Counted from the stretch's first letter, positions 23,980 through 33,405 are shown. The stretch is DNA of 64,000 nt from Aquimarina macrocephali JAMB N27 (GCF_000520995.1 NZ_JACA01000047.1:32272-96271); one strand, 5' to 3'. A program made the numbers and translations. Notes: a model not told the origin generated them from the sequence alone.

Positions 23980-26406
23980 TTAAAATTTATATATTAAATT
24001 CGCATATATAGCTCTTGGGGTTTGAGGCGTTATAGTTGACCAACCTTTGTAATATTCTTTATTAAATGCATTATTCAGTTTTAGGCTGATTCTATATTTT
24101 TTCGCTTGATAAAAAATAGAAGCATTAGCAATAGTATAACTCGGAAGAATAAATTCTCCGGTAGATGCATAGTTGATTGCAAAACGTTCACTCGCACCAT
24201 TGAAGCCTAATCCCAATCCAAAACCATCTAGTTTACCATTTTGAAATTCATAACTTGTCCAAAAATTATAAAGCGTCTCAGGGCCTGCTTCCAATGGTCT
24301 ACGATTTAATATTTCTGCATTATCAGATTTTGTAGTTTCACTATCATTATTGCTAAAGCCTGCTCTAATATTAAGACCATCAATAGGACTAGCATTTACT
24401 TCAATTTCAAAACCTCTACTTTCTACTTCTCCTCCTTGTATTTTATTGAAAGGTGAAGCTGGATCTGTAATAACACGATCTTTTACCTTAATATCATAAT
24501 AACTCACTGAAGCATTTAATCTATTATTAAATAAATTAGTCTTAACACCAAATTCTAATTGATTAGCCTGCTCAGGATCAAAAGTCTGTAACGTTTGTGG
24601 ACCAGCATTCGGATCTCCTACTAAAGCAGGTTCTACATTAGTAAATCCATTTTGATAATTAGCAAATACAGATAATTTATCCATTATAGGTTGATATAAA
24701 ACACCAAATTTTGGAGAAAAAGCTGTTTGGTTAAAATCATCATCAAGATTTGCTAAATCACCTTCATTATCAAACACATCCAACCTTAAGCCTACCATTA
24801 CTGATAGTGATGGGATGATATTAACAACATCAGAAATATAAGCACTGTAAATATGTGATTTAGATTTTATATTAGATATACCTTGGGATTCTAGAGCGGC
24901 ATCTACACTAGCAGCTGATAACGTAAATGTATCAGTCTCTACATCTGGTGTAAAAGGATTATCTCCATTAGAACCTCCTTCAGGAGTTATATTTCCATAA
25001 AAAGCAAAGCCGCTACTATTATTGGTTTGTGTTGAGTTAAAGTAATCTATACCCAAAACAACTCTATTTCTAATTGATCCCAACTTAAAATCTCCTGTGA
25101 AGTTTTGCTGAATATCTGTTGTTTGAGTATTGGAATTTTGTTTACTAATAAAACGAGAAAAAGTATCATTGCCCAAAACTCCAAAATCAAACAAATAAGA
25201 ATAATATCCTTTTGTAGATGTTGAACTTTTTGATAATACAGTTTGTGATTGCCATGTATCAGAAAGCTTATAATCCATTTCTACACGATAATTTTGCGTG
25301 GGGTTTTCTAAGGTCAATTCATTACTAGTGAATGACATTTTATAATTATATCCTAGTTCTTCTAAGTTATTCGCTTGAGTCGGTGCACTTCTATTCAAAA
25401 ACAAAAACATAGGATTGGTTTGCTCTGCCTGTGAAATTTCTCCATAAAACGAAAAGGATAATTTATTATTAACACGATAAGATAGTGACGGGGCTACAAA
25501 AAAAGATTTTCTAAAACCGGCATCTTGAAAACTCTGTTCTGTAGCATAAGATGTGTTCAATCTAAAATAGATATTATTATTTTTATCCAATGGGGTATTA
25601 ATATCTCCACTTACTTGATTAAAACCATAAGTTCCAGATGTAAAAGAAAGTTCGCCTCCAAAGCCTATGTATGGTTTTTTGGTAACAACATTTATAAGTC
25701 CTCCATATGAAGTTACGGCACTACCAAATAGTGTCGCAGAAGGGCCTTTTACTACTTCAATTCTTTCAATGTTTGCAGCATTAATAGTTCCATTTGTAAG
25801 ACCTGGTATTCCATTAACCAATTGAGGTTGTACCGAAAATCCACGTAAAGAATAATATCCGGCTCCATCTCCCCCTCGTCCTGTAGAAGACCATAATTTT
25901 TCAACACCAACTGCATTTTTTAATGCATCTTCAAAATTTGTTACCACCTGTGATTTTAACAAATCTGTGGTAACTGTACTATAAACCTGAGTATTCTCTA
26001 GGTCTTTTAAAGGTAGTTTGGCTACATAAGCTGTTTTTTTTCTTGAAAATTTATTTCTTCGCTCTGCTTCTATTATAACTTCAGCCAAAATTTCATTTCC
26101 TTCATATAGGATAATGGCATCAAATTCTTTAGTTTCATTATTAGATATCGTGAAAGGGATTTCCTTTGTCTTAAATCCTAAATAGGATACAACAAGAATA
26201 TGATCACCATTTGCAATGTTTGTAATTTCAAAAGCTCCGTTTTCATCAGATTGCACTCCTTTAGTTGAGTTTTTAATCAGAATATTAACTCCTGATACTG
26301 CTGTTTTAGCGTTATCTACAGTTGTTCCTTTTATATTTCCATTTTGTGAAAAAGAAAAAGAGGTTGATAATAGCAAAGCTAAAATGGTAAGTAATTGATT
26401 TTTCAT
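23980..26406 (-). CDS. TonB-dependent siderophore receptor
   Basis: An 808-residue outer-membrane protein. After the signal (to about residue 20) there is a carboxypeptidase-like regulatory domain ('GNIKGTTVDNAKTAVSGVNILIKNSTKG', residues about 23-100). The plug follows ('LKSQVVTNFEDALKNAVGVEKLWSSTGRGGDGAGYYSLRGFSVQPQLVNGIPG', 'IERIEVVKGPSATLFGSAVTSYGGLINVVTKKP'). The barrel ends in 'LNNAFNKEYYKGWSTITPQTPRAIYANLIYKF', the ending of FhuA/FpvA-type ferrisiderophore receptors. It heads the operon with the PepSY protein. A 17-bp AT palindrome upstream could be a Fur site. The exact siderophore is unknown. Confidence 0.9.
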   Translation of the reverse strand: MKNQLLTILALLLSTSFSFSQNGNIKGTTVDNAKTAVSGVNILIKNSTKGVQSDENGAFEITNIANGDHILVVSYLGFKTKEIPFTISNNETKEFDAIILYEGNEILAEVIIEAERRNKFSRKKTAYVAKLPLKDLENTQVYSTVTTDLLKSQVVTNFEDALKNAVGVEKLWSSTGRGGDGAGYYSLRGFSVQPQLVNGIPGLTNGTINAANIERIEVVKGPSATLFGSAVTSYGGLINVVTKKPYIGFGGELSFTSGTYGFNQVSGDINTPLDKNNNIYFRLNTSYATEQSFQDAGFRKSFFVAPSLSYRVNNKLSFSFYGEISQAEQTNPMFLFLNRSAPTQANNLEELGYNYKMSFTSNELTLENPTQNYRVEMDYKLSDTWQSQTVLSKSSTSTKGYYSYLFDFGVLGNDTFSRFISKQNSNTQTTDIQQNFTGDFKLGSIRNRVVLGIDYFNSTQTNNSSGFAFYGNITPEGGSNGDNPFTPDVETDTFTLSAASVDAALESQGISNIKSKSHIYSAYISDVVNIIPSLSVMVGLRLDVFDNEGDLANLDDDFNQTAFSPKFGVLYQPIMDKLSVFANYQNGFTNVEPALVGDPNAGPQTLQTFDPEQANQLEFGVKTNLFNNRLNASVSYYDIKVKDRVITDPASPFNKIQGGEVESRGFEIEVNASPIDGLNIRAGFSNNDSETTKSDNAEILNRRPLEAGPETLYNFWTSYEFQNGKLDGFGLGLGFNGASERFAINYASTGEFILPSYTIANASIFYQAKKYRISLKLNNAFNKEYYKGWSTITPQTPRAIYANLIYKF

Positions 26407-26440
26407 TTATTATAATTAATCGGTTTAGGGAATTATTCTT

Positions 26441-26457
26441 ATTTATTCTAAATAAAT
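26441..26457. promoter_or_regulatory. Possible Fur-type operator
   Basis: ATTTATT-CTA-AATAAAT, a perfect 7-3-7 palindrome 35 bp before the siderophore receptor ATG. Composition and place suit an iron repressor site; this is inference. Confidence 0.35.
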
Positions 26458-26740
26458 ATAATACACATGCCGCAAATCTATTAAGAATGATTATAAATAA
26501 AAATATTCTATGATGTTTTTTTAAATATTTTACTGGTATCAAGTAAAAAGCATACTGTCAAATTAGAATCATTAGTAGAATATAATCTGTATTAAATATG
26601 TTGTGGTACTCAAAAAATTTGAAGTCTTTATTAAATTTATATAGAAAGATTAAAGGTCACAATATTCGCAGCATTTTTTTAATCCTTATTCGAGGTATTA
26701 AGGATTAATCATTGATTAACAACGCTATAAGTATTAACAA

Positions 26741-26775
26741 AAAAACCTCTATACATGAATTATGTATAGAGGTTT
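26741..26775 (-). terminator. Hairpin with T-run on the minus strand
   Basis: A 14-bp stem (AAACCTCTATACAT and complement) with a 5-base loop. Read leftwards it ends in a run of seven T. It is about 200 bp past the DUF4386 stop and is probably the terminator of that gene. Confidence 0.65.
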
Positions 26776-26971
26776 CTAAACAAAATAGTGCTAAAGTAGG
26801 GACTAGTATCGAACTTTTTCTTCGAAGTTTATCCTCTGCTTCAACATTCAATCACATTACAAAATGCTTGTTTTCTATGCTTTTTTGCACAAAGCTAAAA
26901 CTCAAATTCAAAGTGTGTAATATATATTACGAAACTCTTACTTACGCCTTTTGTGCTTTCTTATATTTTCT

Positions 26972-27658
26972 TTATCCGTGTATTTTTACAGATACTCTTT
27001 TGTCAAATCCATTTACTAATAACCATATCCCTAGAACTAATTCTAACAGCGCTGTCGGGACATTCAAAATTAGGTATTCAGCTGTGATAATTTCAATAAC
27101 CTGAAATAAAATCAAAATACTTGCTGCCCCTGATAATAAAGTACCTATTAACCCCCAAACTGAAAGCCATTGAGGAATTAGTTTCGATTTCATTAGTAAA
27201 ATATATAACATGAAATTCCCTATACATAACACCAAAACCATGAATACATGGTTTATATAATCTCGCATAATTTTGAACACATTCCCTAAAGCTTTTAAAT
27301 CCAAGGTGCTATTAGGCGAATTATATACAAATTCTTGACTTAAGGCTAAAATTGACAATAATAATATTGTTCCAAAAATTACGAGTGTTGCCGAAATTAT
27401 CCTAAAACTCAAAAACCCAATTGCTAAACTACCATCAAACCTTTTGATAATAGGATATAATAAAATAGCAATTCCTAAATATGCAAGTGACATAATAAAT
27501 TGAAAGAAAGCATCAGTTATTACATTATTAGAATTTGCAGCTGCCTCTGTTAAATACTTTGTAGAATCAATTGATGGTGCTATACTAAAAACCCCAGCAA
27601 CCATACCAGCTATAAATAGCAAACCTGCCAATCTTACTTTACTTTTTATCAAATACAT
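26972..27658 (-). CDS. DUF4386 family membrane protein
   Basis: A 228-residue protein with six predicted membrane helices, starting 'MYLIKSKVRLAGLLFIAGMVAGVFSIAPSIDSTKYL', the usual DUF4386 opening. It has paired helices at about residues 50-70, 82-108, 130-150, 160-185 and 195-215. No function is known for this family. It is monocistronic. It lies between the iron operon and the polyketide cluster and seems to belong to neither. Confidence 0.75.
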   Translation of the reverse strand: MYLIKSKVRLAGLLFIAGMVAGVFSIAPSIDSTKYLTEAAANSNNVITDAFFQFIMSLAYLGIAILLYPIIKRFDGSLAIGFLSFRIISATLVIFGTILLLSILALSQEFVYNSPNSTLDLKALGNVFKIMRDYINHVFMVLVLCIGNFMLYILLMKSKLIPQWLSVWGLIGTLLSGAASILILFQVIEIITAEYLILNVPTALLELVLGIWLLVNGFDKRVSVKIHG

Positions 27659-27791
27659 GAGCCATTTTTTTTGCTATAAAACTTTTTTTAATAAGTATAA
27701 ATATTCAATAAGTAACAAAAAACACGACTAACTGGTTTTTTAATTTTGTACAAAAGTACAAAGCAAAAGCAAAAAACATATTAATTTATCT

Positions 27792-27811
27792 AAAAGCTTT
27801 TGAAAGCTTTT
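27792..27811 (-). terminator. Weak hairpin at the end of the polyketide cluster
   Basis: Stem AAAAGCTT/AAGCTTTT with loop TTGA, 70 bp past the stop of the terminal ACP gene. The stem is AT-rich and the T-run is short, so this is only a possible terminator. Confidence 0.35.
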
Positions 27812-27880
27812 TGTTAAAAATATCAATTCCGGTTTCTGATGAAAAGTATTCAATTATTAATCTTGATCAACTAACAGGAT

Positions 27881-28135
27881 TCACTGCTCCTTCAGCTTAT
27901 TTGCAAATAACACTGCAAGTTCACCAAGGTTATTGGCTTTATAAAATTCTCTTGCTGAAGCTTTCAATGATAGTTCTTCCAGCATCCTTGCAATGAGTTC
28001 TGCTCGACCAATAGAATCCATTCCGAGAGGAGACAGCATTGAAGAGCGTATGATAGGACCATGCGCTATGTCTAAAGAGATATCAGCTACATGAGTAGCT
28101 ATCAAATCAAAAATGTCGTTTTCGTTCTTATCCAT
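27881..28135 (-). CDS. Discrete acyl carrier protein
   Basis: An 84-residue ACP. The phosphopantetheine site is Ser41 in 'SPLGMDSIGRAELIARMLEEL'; the last helix region 'YKANNLGELAVLFANKL' completes the fold. It differs from the second free ACP of the cluster (32326-32586), which has the AcpK-type LGANSIDR motif, so the two probably serve different steps. It is the last gene of the leftward cluster, 48 bp after the PPTase gene. It could load an unusual starter or act with the phosphatase-like enzyme; neither is shown. Confidence 0.85.
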   Translation of the reverse strand: MDKNENDIFDLIATHVADISLDIAHGPIIRSSMLSPLGMDSIGRAELIARMLEELSLKASAREFYKANNLGELAVLFANKLKEQ

Positions 28136-28183
28136 AATCTATAATTTAATTTGAATTAATTTTGAGTTAATTTATTAGTTAGG

Positions 28184-28843
28184 TTAAACCAGATGTGATT
28201 TATAAAAATTCACATCATGCATTTTAAATGTTGATAATTGATTGGTTGTTAGTGCTGCACTATAACCGTTAGTGAACACAAAATCTTTTACAAACCACAA
28301 TTTATCGTCAAAATGGACAGTATTATTCTTCACCTCAAGTTCATTCAGAGGTATATAAAATCCTCGTCCATCCGCCTTAATCACACTTTCTTTAATTGTC
28401 CAATATTTATAAAACGCTTTTAACGGGCAACTTGCACCGTTAATTTCATCCCACTGATCAGGAGTCATTAAATTCGTGAAATCTTTAAGGTTTCTCTTTC
28501 TATTTTCTTCAATATCAATACCAAGCCTGATATTTTTCCCTATCGCACAAATCACAAAATCACCAGAATGAGATATATTAAAATCATATCCCTTCAAGGT
28601 TAAATATGGCCGTTTGTGTGTGCTATAAGCGATAAGGTCCCAAATATTATTTTCTATATGATAGCTCTTTAGTGCTTCAATCAATAATAAGCGTCCTAAC
28701 AAGTGTGCATGTCTGTCCTGCCAACGAATGTATTGTGAATTTTTTTTTCTCAAATCTGGCGGTAGCAATGATAGGTAATCCGAAAAAAGACTTTGCTCCA
28801 TCGGATTTTTAAAGGATGTAAAAAATATATCTATTGATTGCAT
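28184..28843 (-). CDS. Sfp-type 4'-phosphopantetheinyl transferase
   Basis: The ATG at 28843 is chosen; the longer frame needs a TTG overlapping the upstream stop. The protein is about 219 residues. Motifs of the Sfp family are 'RYIRWQDRHAHLLGRLLL' near residue 40, 'HKRPYLTLKGYDFNISHSGDFVICAI' (about 75-100), 'LGIDIEENRKRNL' (Mg-binding Asp/Glu) and 'AFYKYWTIKESVIKADGRGFYIPL' (WxxKE). It converts apo- to holo-ACP by adding phosphopantetheine. It lies 2 bp after the phosphatase-like gene. It should activate the many ACP domains of this cluster. Confidence 0.93.
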   Translation of the reverse strand: MQSIDIFFTSFKNPMEQSLFSDYLSLLPPDLRKKNSQYIRWQDRHAHLLGRLLLIEALKSYHIENNIWDLIAYSTHKRPYLTLKGYDFNISHSGDFVICAIGKNIRLGIDIEENRKRNLKDFTNLMTPDQWDEINGASCPLKAFYKYWTIKESVIKADGRGFYIPLNELEVKNNTVHFDDKLWFVKDFVFTNGYSAALTTNQLSTFKMHDVNFYKSHLV

Positions 28844-28845
28844 TC

Positions 28846-29775
28846 TCAAATCTTTTCAAACTTAGTAATAGAGGCCGTATTAAATAGTTTTGAAAATATG
28901 GTATTGAATATTTCATCAATAGCTCTCACTTTTAAAAAGTGATGTGCTTCTTTACCAAAGAAAATAAACGGAACCTCATTTTTACTGTGACCGCCAAAAG
29001 AAAGGTCTTCAATATTCCCATGGTCACTGGTAATTAAAACATGAGTATTTTCTGGTTTATCATGAATTACTCCACTAAGAAATTCATCAAACATCTCCAA
29101 AAACATAATGGATTTATTCATATCCTTTCTATGCCCTATTAAGTCGGGTAAAAAACATTCATATAAAATTAAATCATGATCTTTTGTTAAGTTCTTTAAA
29201 TTTTCTCCGGCTATAAATGGAGTTATTAAAGGTATTTTATTATTGGGCACATCTTGTAAAGTAAGGTTTGTAATATCCCAATGTACAGCTCTGCCTTCAA
29301 TAAGGTCATTCATAGTATTAAAACTATTTTTGGCTGCTAATACGCAACGTGTAGTCACACTGTAATTTGGAGAATTCGTATCAAAAGATTTGAAAAAACC
29401 ATCGGTATAGGAGTTAGCAAAAATGCTTTTGATATAATTCTCATTGGCGTATTTAAAAATTGATCTTTTATTGATCAATGATATCAATTGATCATTTGGA
29501 TACGCCATCAAATGATGTCCTAAAAATGCCTGAGCATTATATCCGGTAAATAAAGATGACTGCCCTGTCGCGCTTTGAGGTACTCCTTCAACTCCCAGGC
29601 ATGCATCAATACCTTTCACCAGAAAATTTTGCTTTACAACATTTGTGGTATTGGTTAATACCTCGCCAACTAGGTTAAACATTGTTGGCATTAAAGCTCT
29701 GGTAAATGGGTTTGATTCTACATTTTTTCCTAAGCCAACTCCATCTAAAAAAATAAATATTAATTTATTTTTCAT
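28846..29775 (-). CDS. Alkaline-phosphatase-superfamily metalloenzyme
   Basis: A 309-residue cytoplasmic protein with the metal-site signatures of the phosphoglycerate mutase/phosphopentomutase group. These are 'IFIFLDGVGLGKNVESNPF' at the start (first Asp), 'SATGQSSLFTGYNA' at about residue 67 (nucleophile region, Thr/Ser), 'LPDLIGHR' and 'LITSDHGNIEDLSFGGHSKNEVPFIFFG' near 250-275. It is shorter than true mutases. The gene is flush with the AT stop (TAA-ATG) and 2 bp before the PPTase, so it belongs to the cluster operon. It could remove or move a phosphate on a polyketide or a glyceryl-type starter. The reaction is unknown. Confidence 0.65.
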   Translation of the reverse strand: MKNKLIFIFLDGVGLGKNVESNPFTRALMPTMFNLVGEVLTNTTNVVKQNFLVKGIDACLGVEGVPQSATGQSSLFTGYNAQAFLGHHLMAYPNDQLISLINKRSIFKYANENYIKSIFANSYTDGFFKSFDTNSPNYSVTTRCVLAAKNSFNTMNDLIEGRAVHWDITNLTLQDVPNNKIPLITPFIAGENLKNLTKDHDLILYECFLPDLIGHRKDMNKSIMFLEMFDEFLSGVIHDKPENTHVLITSDHGNIEDLSFGGHSKNEVPFIFFGKEAHHFLKVRAIDEIFNTIFSKLFNTASITKFEKI

Positions 29776-30966
29776 TTAACTCCTTTGAACAGGTTTCACT
29801 TCTCTTAGATCAAAATATCCATTATACCCTTTGATATATACTGCTGCTCGATGCCCAAATAATATTGTGGCTTCTGATCTGGTTTCCAGTTCATTTTCAT
29901 AAAAGTCTGAGATTACCCTTGTTCCTACCGGGTAAACTTCGTTCCATTGTTCGACAAGTTTAGTCGGGTCTGATAGCTTCTTTTGTTTTGCTTTTTTTGT
30001 TACCGATTTGTTTTTTTTAACTGGTTTGGTCGCTTTCTTTGAACTACTAGGTGCTGCTTGGGAACGTTTTTCTTGATTGGTCTCTGCTTTTTTACCGGCC
30101 TGTTCCTTAACCGTTTTTGCATAATCTCTTTTGATATACCCCATCAATTTGGTCAGTACATCTCCTACTCCCAGTTCTTCAAATTCCATCTCTCCCTGAT
30201 GCAGCAAATATGTCATGCTTTCGGACCATCTTACACTGTTGGATAACTGATCTATTAAATGCTGAGCTACATTACCATGTGCATAAGGCTTTCCGGTAAC
30301 GTTAGCAACTACATCGATTTTTGGTTTGTAAAACCTTGTCTTCTTTGCAAACTTTTCAAATTCAGCAGCTGCTTCTTTCATATAGCGTGAGTGAAATGCA
30401 CCACTGGTGTTTAAAGGTATAAACATGATATCTGCTTTTTCAAAAAATGGATGTGCCTTATCAATATCTTCTCTTAAACCTGAAATAACAATCTGAGAAG
30501 AGGCATTTAAGTTGGCTATATCAATAGTAATCAGGTTTGCATCCTTAAGTATTTCCAGAATTTTTTCTTCTGAAGAATTTAAAATAGCAGCCATTCCTCC
30601 ATTTTTAGCCTGGCTCATGAGTTCGCCTCTCTTTTTAACTAGCTTAAGACCGCTTTCAAAACTAAACACGCCAGAGGCCTGCAATGCATTATACTCACCT
30701 AGACTATGGCCTGCTAAAAAATCTGGTTGTTTTTCTCCACCCTTAATTTTCTTCTGATAAGACAAAGCATTCACAACATATAGTGCTGGTTGAGTGTATT
30801 GTGTTTGATTCAACTGATTTTTGGGATCTTCTAAACAAAGTTCCTTAATAGAATATCCCAATATTTTATCCGCTTTCTTTGTTAACGCAGGAAACTCATC
30901 AAAAAGCGTCTCTCCCATTCCTTTTCTTTGGGAGCCCTGCCCAGGAAATACATATGTTTTCTTCAT
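29776..30966 (-). CDS. Trans-acting malonyl acyltransferase with extra C-terminal domain
   Basis: A 396-residue discrete AT, PksC/PksE type, that loads extender units onto the AT-less modules. It has 'FPGQGSQRKGMG' at residue 7, nucleophile Ser88 in GHSLGE, and 'GAFHSRYM' near residue 202, the motif of malonyl-specific trans-ATs. The AT ends near residue 285. A Lys/Ser/Ala-rich linker (about 285-330) leads to a 66-residue C-terminal part ('WNEVYPVGTRVISDFYENELETRSEATILFGHRAAVYIKGYNGYFDLREV') that looks like a small beta-barrel and is not part of known AT folds. Its job is unknown, perhaps docking. Confidence 0.9.
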   Translation of the reverse strand: MKKTYVFPGQGSQRKGMGETLFDEFPALTKKADKILGYSIKELCLEDPKNQLNQTQYTQPALYVVNALSYQKKIKGGEKQPDFLAGHSLGEYNALQASGVFSFESGLKLVKKRGELMSQAKNGGMAAILNSSEEKILEILKDANLITIDIANLNASSQIVISGLREDIDKAHPFFEKADIMFIPLNTSGAFHSRYMKEAAAEFEKFAKKTRFYKPKIDVVANVTGKPYAHGNVAQHLIDQLSNSVRWSESMTYLLHQGEMEFEELGVGDVLTKLMGYIKRDYAKTVKEQAGKKAETNQEKRSQAAPSSSKKATKPVKKNKSVTKKAKQKKLSDPTKLVEQWNEVYPVGTRVISDFYENELETRSEATILFGHRAAVYIKGYNGYFDLREVKPVQRS

Positions 30967-31005
30967 TTTTATCTTGTTTTTTATATTAGGTTTATAATTT
31001 TAATT

Positions 31006-32283
31006 TTATCTTCTTTTTAATACGATCGAAGTATTTATTCCACCAAAACCAAAAGAGTTACTCATTGCAACATCAACCTGATAATCAACAGCTGCAGTAC
31101 CACAAAACTGTAAATCGTTACAAATCGGGGTTTCCAGATTTTTATTTGGATGTAGAAATCCTTGTCTCATTTGTTCAACTGTGGCAATTGTCTCTACTAT
31201 GCCTGCCGAATACAAACAGTGCCCTGTTAACCCTTTGGTAGAATTTAACCACAGATCAGATGTATGATCTTTAAAAACTTTGCTAATAGCTTCTGCTTCA
31301 GTTTTATCTCCTAAGGGAGAAGAGCTTCCATGAGTATTTATATAATCAACATCTGAAACTGATAACCCAGCTTGATTTAACGCTGAAAGCATCGCTTTTG
31401 CTTCGCCATTTACATTTGGATTAGCAGAACTATTGCTATCAAGGTTCAATCCATAACCTTTGACTTCCGCCAGGAATGGAATGCCTCTTTTAGTAGCACT
31501 TATTTCTGATTCTAGAATTACACTGGCACTAGCTTGTCCATAAATAAAACCTTCGTGTTGTGCATCAAAAGGGCGGCAGGATTTTTCTGGTTGATCTATA
31601 TATTTCTTACCTCCCATAGCTCCAATGTTAATAAAACCTTGAATATCCATTGGGGAAAGGTCAGCAACAACACCCGTCACTAAACACACATCAACCAGAC
31701 CTGAGTGAACAAGCTGATATCCTTTTATAATACCGACATTCCCGGTTGCAGATGCTCCTCCTACGGCAAATCCTTCACCTTCAATACCAAATAGTTCGCT
31801 CAAAACACCGATTTGATTGGTCTCCAAAAACTCAAGTGCATATCGAGGAGATAGATACTCCGGATTTTTCCTGAATTTTGAAATCAAGTCATATTGATAA
31901 TTTTGAGTACTGTTTTGCCCAGCAACAATCAATCCTATTCGCTCTGGCAAAGGCTTGTTATCTTGCAATCTGGCACTAAACCATGCTTCTAAGGCAGATA
32001 TAATGGATGTTTGAATAACAAAAGGAGCTCTTCTACCTAATCGCTTGGCGTGATGATATTTCTCTTCTGATACATTTTGAAAACGATCTATAGAATCAGA
32101 GAAGGAAAAGTCTTCTATCTTAGCAGCAATATCAACAGATATTTTTGGCTCCTTTATAGTCGGTATTTGCTTAATACCCGATTCTCCATATCTTAACGAG
32201 TTGCTAAATGTGGAAACACCATTTCCTACAGAAGAAACTGTTCCCATACCGGTAATTCCAACCTTATTTGTGGTTACTATCAT
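31006..32283 (-). CDS. pksF: Discrete ketosynthase with Cys-to-Ser change (decarboxylase type)
   Basis: A 425-residue FabF-like KS. The nucleophile position reads 'GGASATGN' (Ser178) instead of Cys. The two His remain in 'NTHGSSSPLGDKTEAEA' and 'KGLTGHCLYSAG'. This Ser form is characteristic of the PksF-type proteins of beta-branching cassettes, which decarboxylate malonyl-AcpK to acetyl-AcpK for the HMG synthase. Its neighbours support this: an AcpK-type ACP 42 bp upstream, HMG synthase and ECH in the same cluster. It should not extend chains itself. Confidence 0.9.
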   Translation of the reverse strand: MIVTTNKVGITGMGTVSSVGNGVSTFSNSLRYGESGIKQIPTIKEPKISVDIAAKIEDFSFSDSIDRFQNVSEEKYHHAKRLGRRAPFVIQTSIISALEAWFSARLQDNKPLPERIGLIVAGQNSTQNYQYDLISKFRKNPEYLSPRYALEFLETNQIGVLSELFGIEGEGFAVGGASATGNVGIIKGYQLVHSGLVDVCLVTGVVADLSPMDIQGFINIGAMGGKKYIDQPEKSCRPFDAQHEGFIYGQASASVILESEISATKRGIPFLAEVKGYGLNLDSNSSANPNVNGEAKAMLSALNQAGLSVSDVDYINTHGSSSPLGDKTEAEAISKVFKDHTSDLWLNSTKGLTGHCLYSAGIVETIATVEQMRQGFLHPNKNLETPICNDLQFCGTAAVDYQVDVAMSNSFGFGGINTSIVLKRR

Positions 32284-32325
32284 CTATCTTATTTTAGTAA
32301 TCTATTGGCAATACCATTAGCTATA

Positions 32326-32586
32326 TTAATTACTTTCGACAGATATCGTATAGTTCTCAGCCAACACGTCTACCATACCTTGAATATTGCTTACTTGAGC
32401 AAAGCTCATTAAAGGTATTTTTAGGTCTAATTCTTCCATCGACATGGTAACAACCTCCATCCTATCAATCGAATTCGCACCCAATTCCCGTAGATTTCTT
32501 TCAATGAGAACCTGATCCGGATTTATATCCGGAAGCACTTCTATAATAACATTTTTTACTACTTCAAAAACATGTTCTTTTGACAT
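32326..32586 (-). CDS. acpK: AcpK-type acyl carrier protein
   Basis: An 86-residue free ACP. 'LRELGANSIDRMEVVTMSMEEL' carries the modified Ser39 in the LGANSIDR context typical of the donor ACP of HMG-type beta-branching. It should receive malonyl from the trans-AT, be decarboxylated to acetyl by the 31006-32283 KS and pass it to the HMG synthase. It precedes that KS gene directly. Confidence 0.9.
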   Translation of the reverse strand: MSKEHVFEVVKNVIIEVLPDINPDQVLIERNLRELGANSIDRMEVVTMSMEELDLKIPLMSFAQVSNIQGMVDVLAENYTISVESN

Positions 32587-32641
32587 AACTTCTATTATTT
32601 ATTTAAATATTATACACTTCTTTTTTGCTTAAGATTTTATC

Positions 32642-33367
32642 TTACTGAAAATCAAAAAAGTTCAATTTATTCTGTCCCTTTCTTAAACGATATGCAGCAA
32701 AATCATTTTTGTTTTTAAATTGCAGATATATATTCTGCTTCAATACTTCTGAAAATACCTGACCAGGTGATCTTCCATAGCTATGACCTGGGAAAATGAG
32801 CGTATCTGATACAATCCTTTTTTTTAGATATTCAATACTTTCGAACATATTATGTGCTCCTTGCATGTCAAAACATAAGCCACATCCTTCGGCAAATAAT
32901 GTATCCCCGGTAAATAAACTATTTCCTATTAGATAACACATACCGCCGGGTGTATGACCCGGGGTAAATAAAGGTTCAATCTGTATTTGGCCAACTGACC
33001 ATGGTGTTGTACCGACACCTTCTAATTGTGGAGCATGAAAACCAGAGTACCTAATTTCTTCATTAGACATCCAAATGGGGCAGCCGTATTTTTCTGCCAG
33101 AGGTTTGGCTAAATGAATATGATCAAGATGAGAATGAGTAAGTAAAATTCCGCTTAAGACTGTTTCGGTATTCTCCAGTGCCTGCTCTACTTTTCTCATA
33201 TCCCAGGCCGGATCCACAATAATAGCTTGATTATTAATATGGTCAACCACCAAATAACTATAGTTCACCATAGACATATAAGTCATTCTCAGTATGACAA
33301 CCTGTACTATACCGCTGTAACCCGTATCGGTATATCCAATATCCATTATCAGATTTTCAAATTTCAT
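32642..33367 (-). CDS. pksB: PksB-type metallo-beta-lactamase-fold hydrolase
   Basis: A 241-residue glyoxalase-II-like protein. 'LLTHSHLDHIHLAKPLAE' is the HxHxDH zinc motif; 'LFTPGHTPGGMCYLIGNSLFTGDTLFAEGCG' gives the second His and Asp, and 'LIFPGHSYG' the last His. A homologous gene, pksB, stands at the head of the B. subtilis bacillaene cluster; it is thought to hydrolyse thioesters or glutathione-type adducts. Several in-frame Met within the first 35 residues make the start uncertain. It lies just downstream of the two tRNA-Cys genes on the same strand. Confidence 0.85.
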   Translation of the reverse strand: MKFENLIMDIGYTDTGYSGIVQVVILRMTYMSMVNYSYLVVDHINNQAIIVDPAWDMRKVEQALENTETVLSGILLTHSHLDHIHLAKPLAEKYGCPIWMSNEEIRYSGFHAPQLEGVGTTPWSVGQIQIEPLFTPGHTPGGMCYLIGNSLFTGDTLFAEGCGLCFDMQGAHNMFESIEYLKKRIVSDTLIFPGHSYGRSPGQVFSEVLKQNIYLQFKNKNDFAAYRLRKGQNKLNFFDFQ

Positions 33368-33405
33368 TGATGTGTAAATTAATGTGCTCTATTTTGCATT
33401 TATAG

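Larger units (their letters stand above)
26407..26971. other. Long intergenic region between the siderophore receptor and the DUF4386 gene
   Basis: 565 bp without a convincing gene. It holds the receptor promoter side with a palindrome (26441-26457) and the terminator hairpin at 26741-26775. The rest is AT-rich, with no conserved RNA or repeat that I could recognise. Confidence 0.5.

Noticed and set aside
26790..26825. Stretch resembling a tRNA T-arm and acceptor end (minus strand 'GTTCGATAC..TAGTCCCTACT')
   Set aside because: The stems do not pair, and no anticodon arm or D-arm follows; probably chance or a very decayed fragment.
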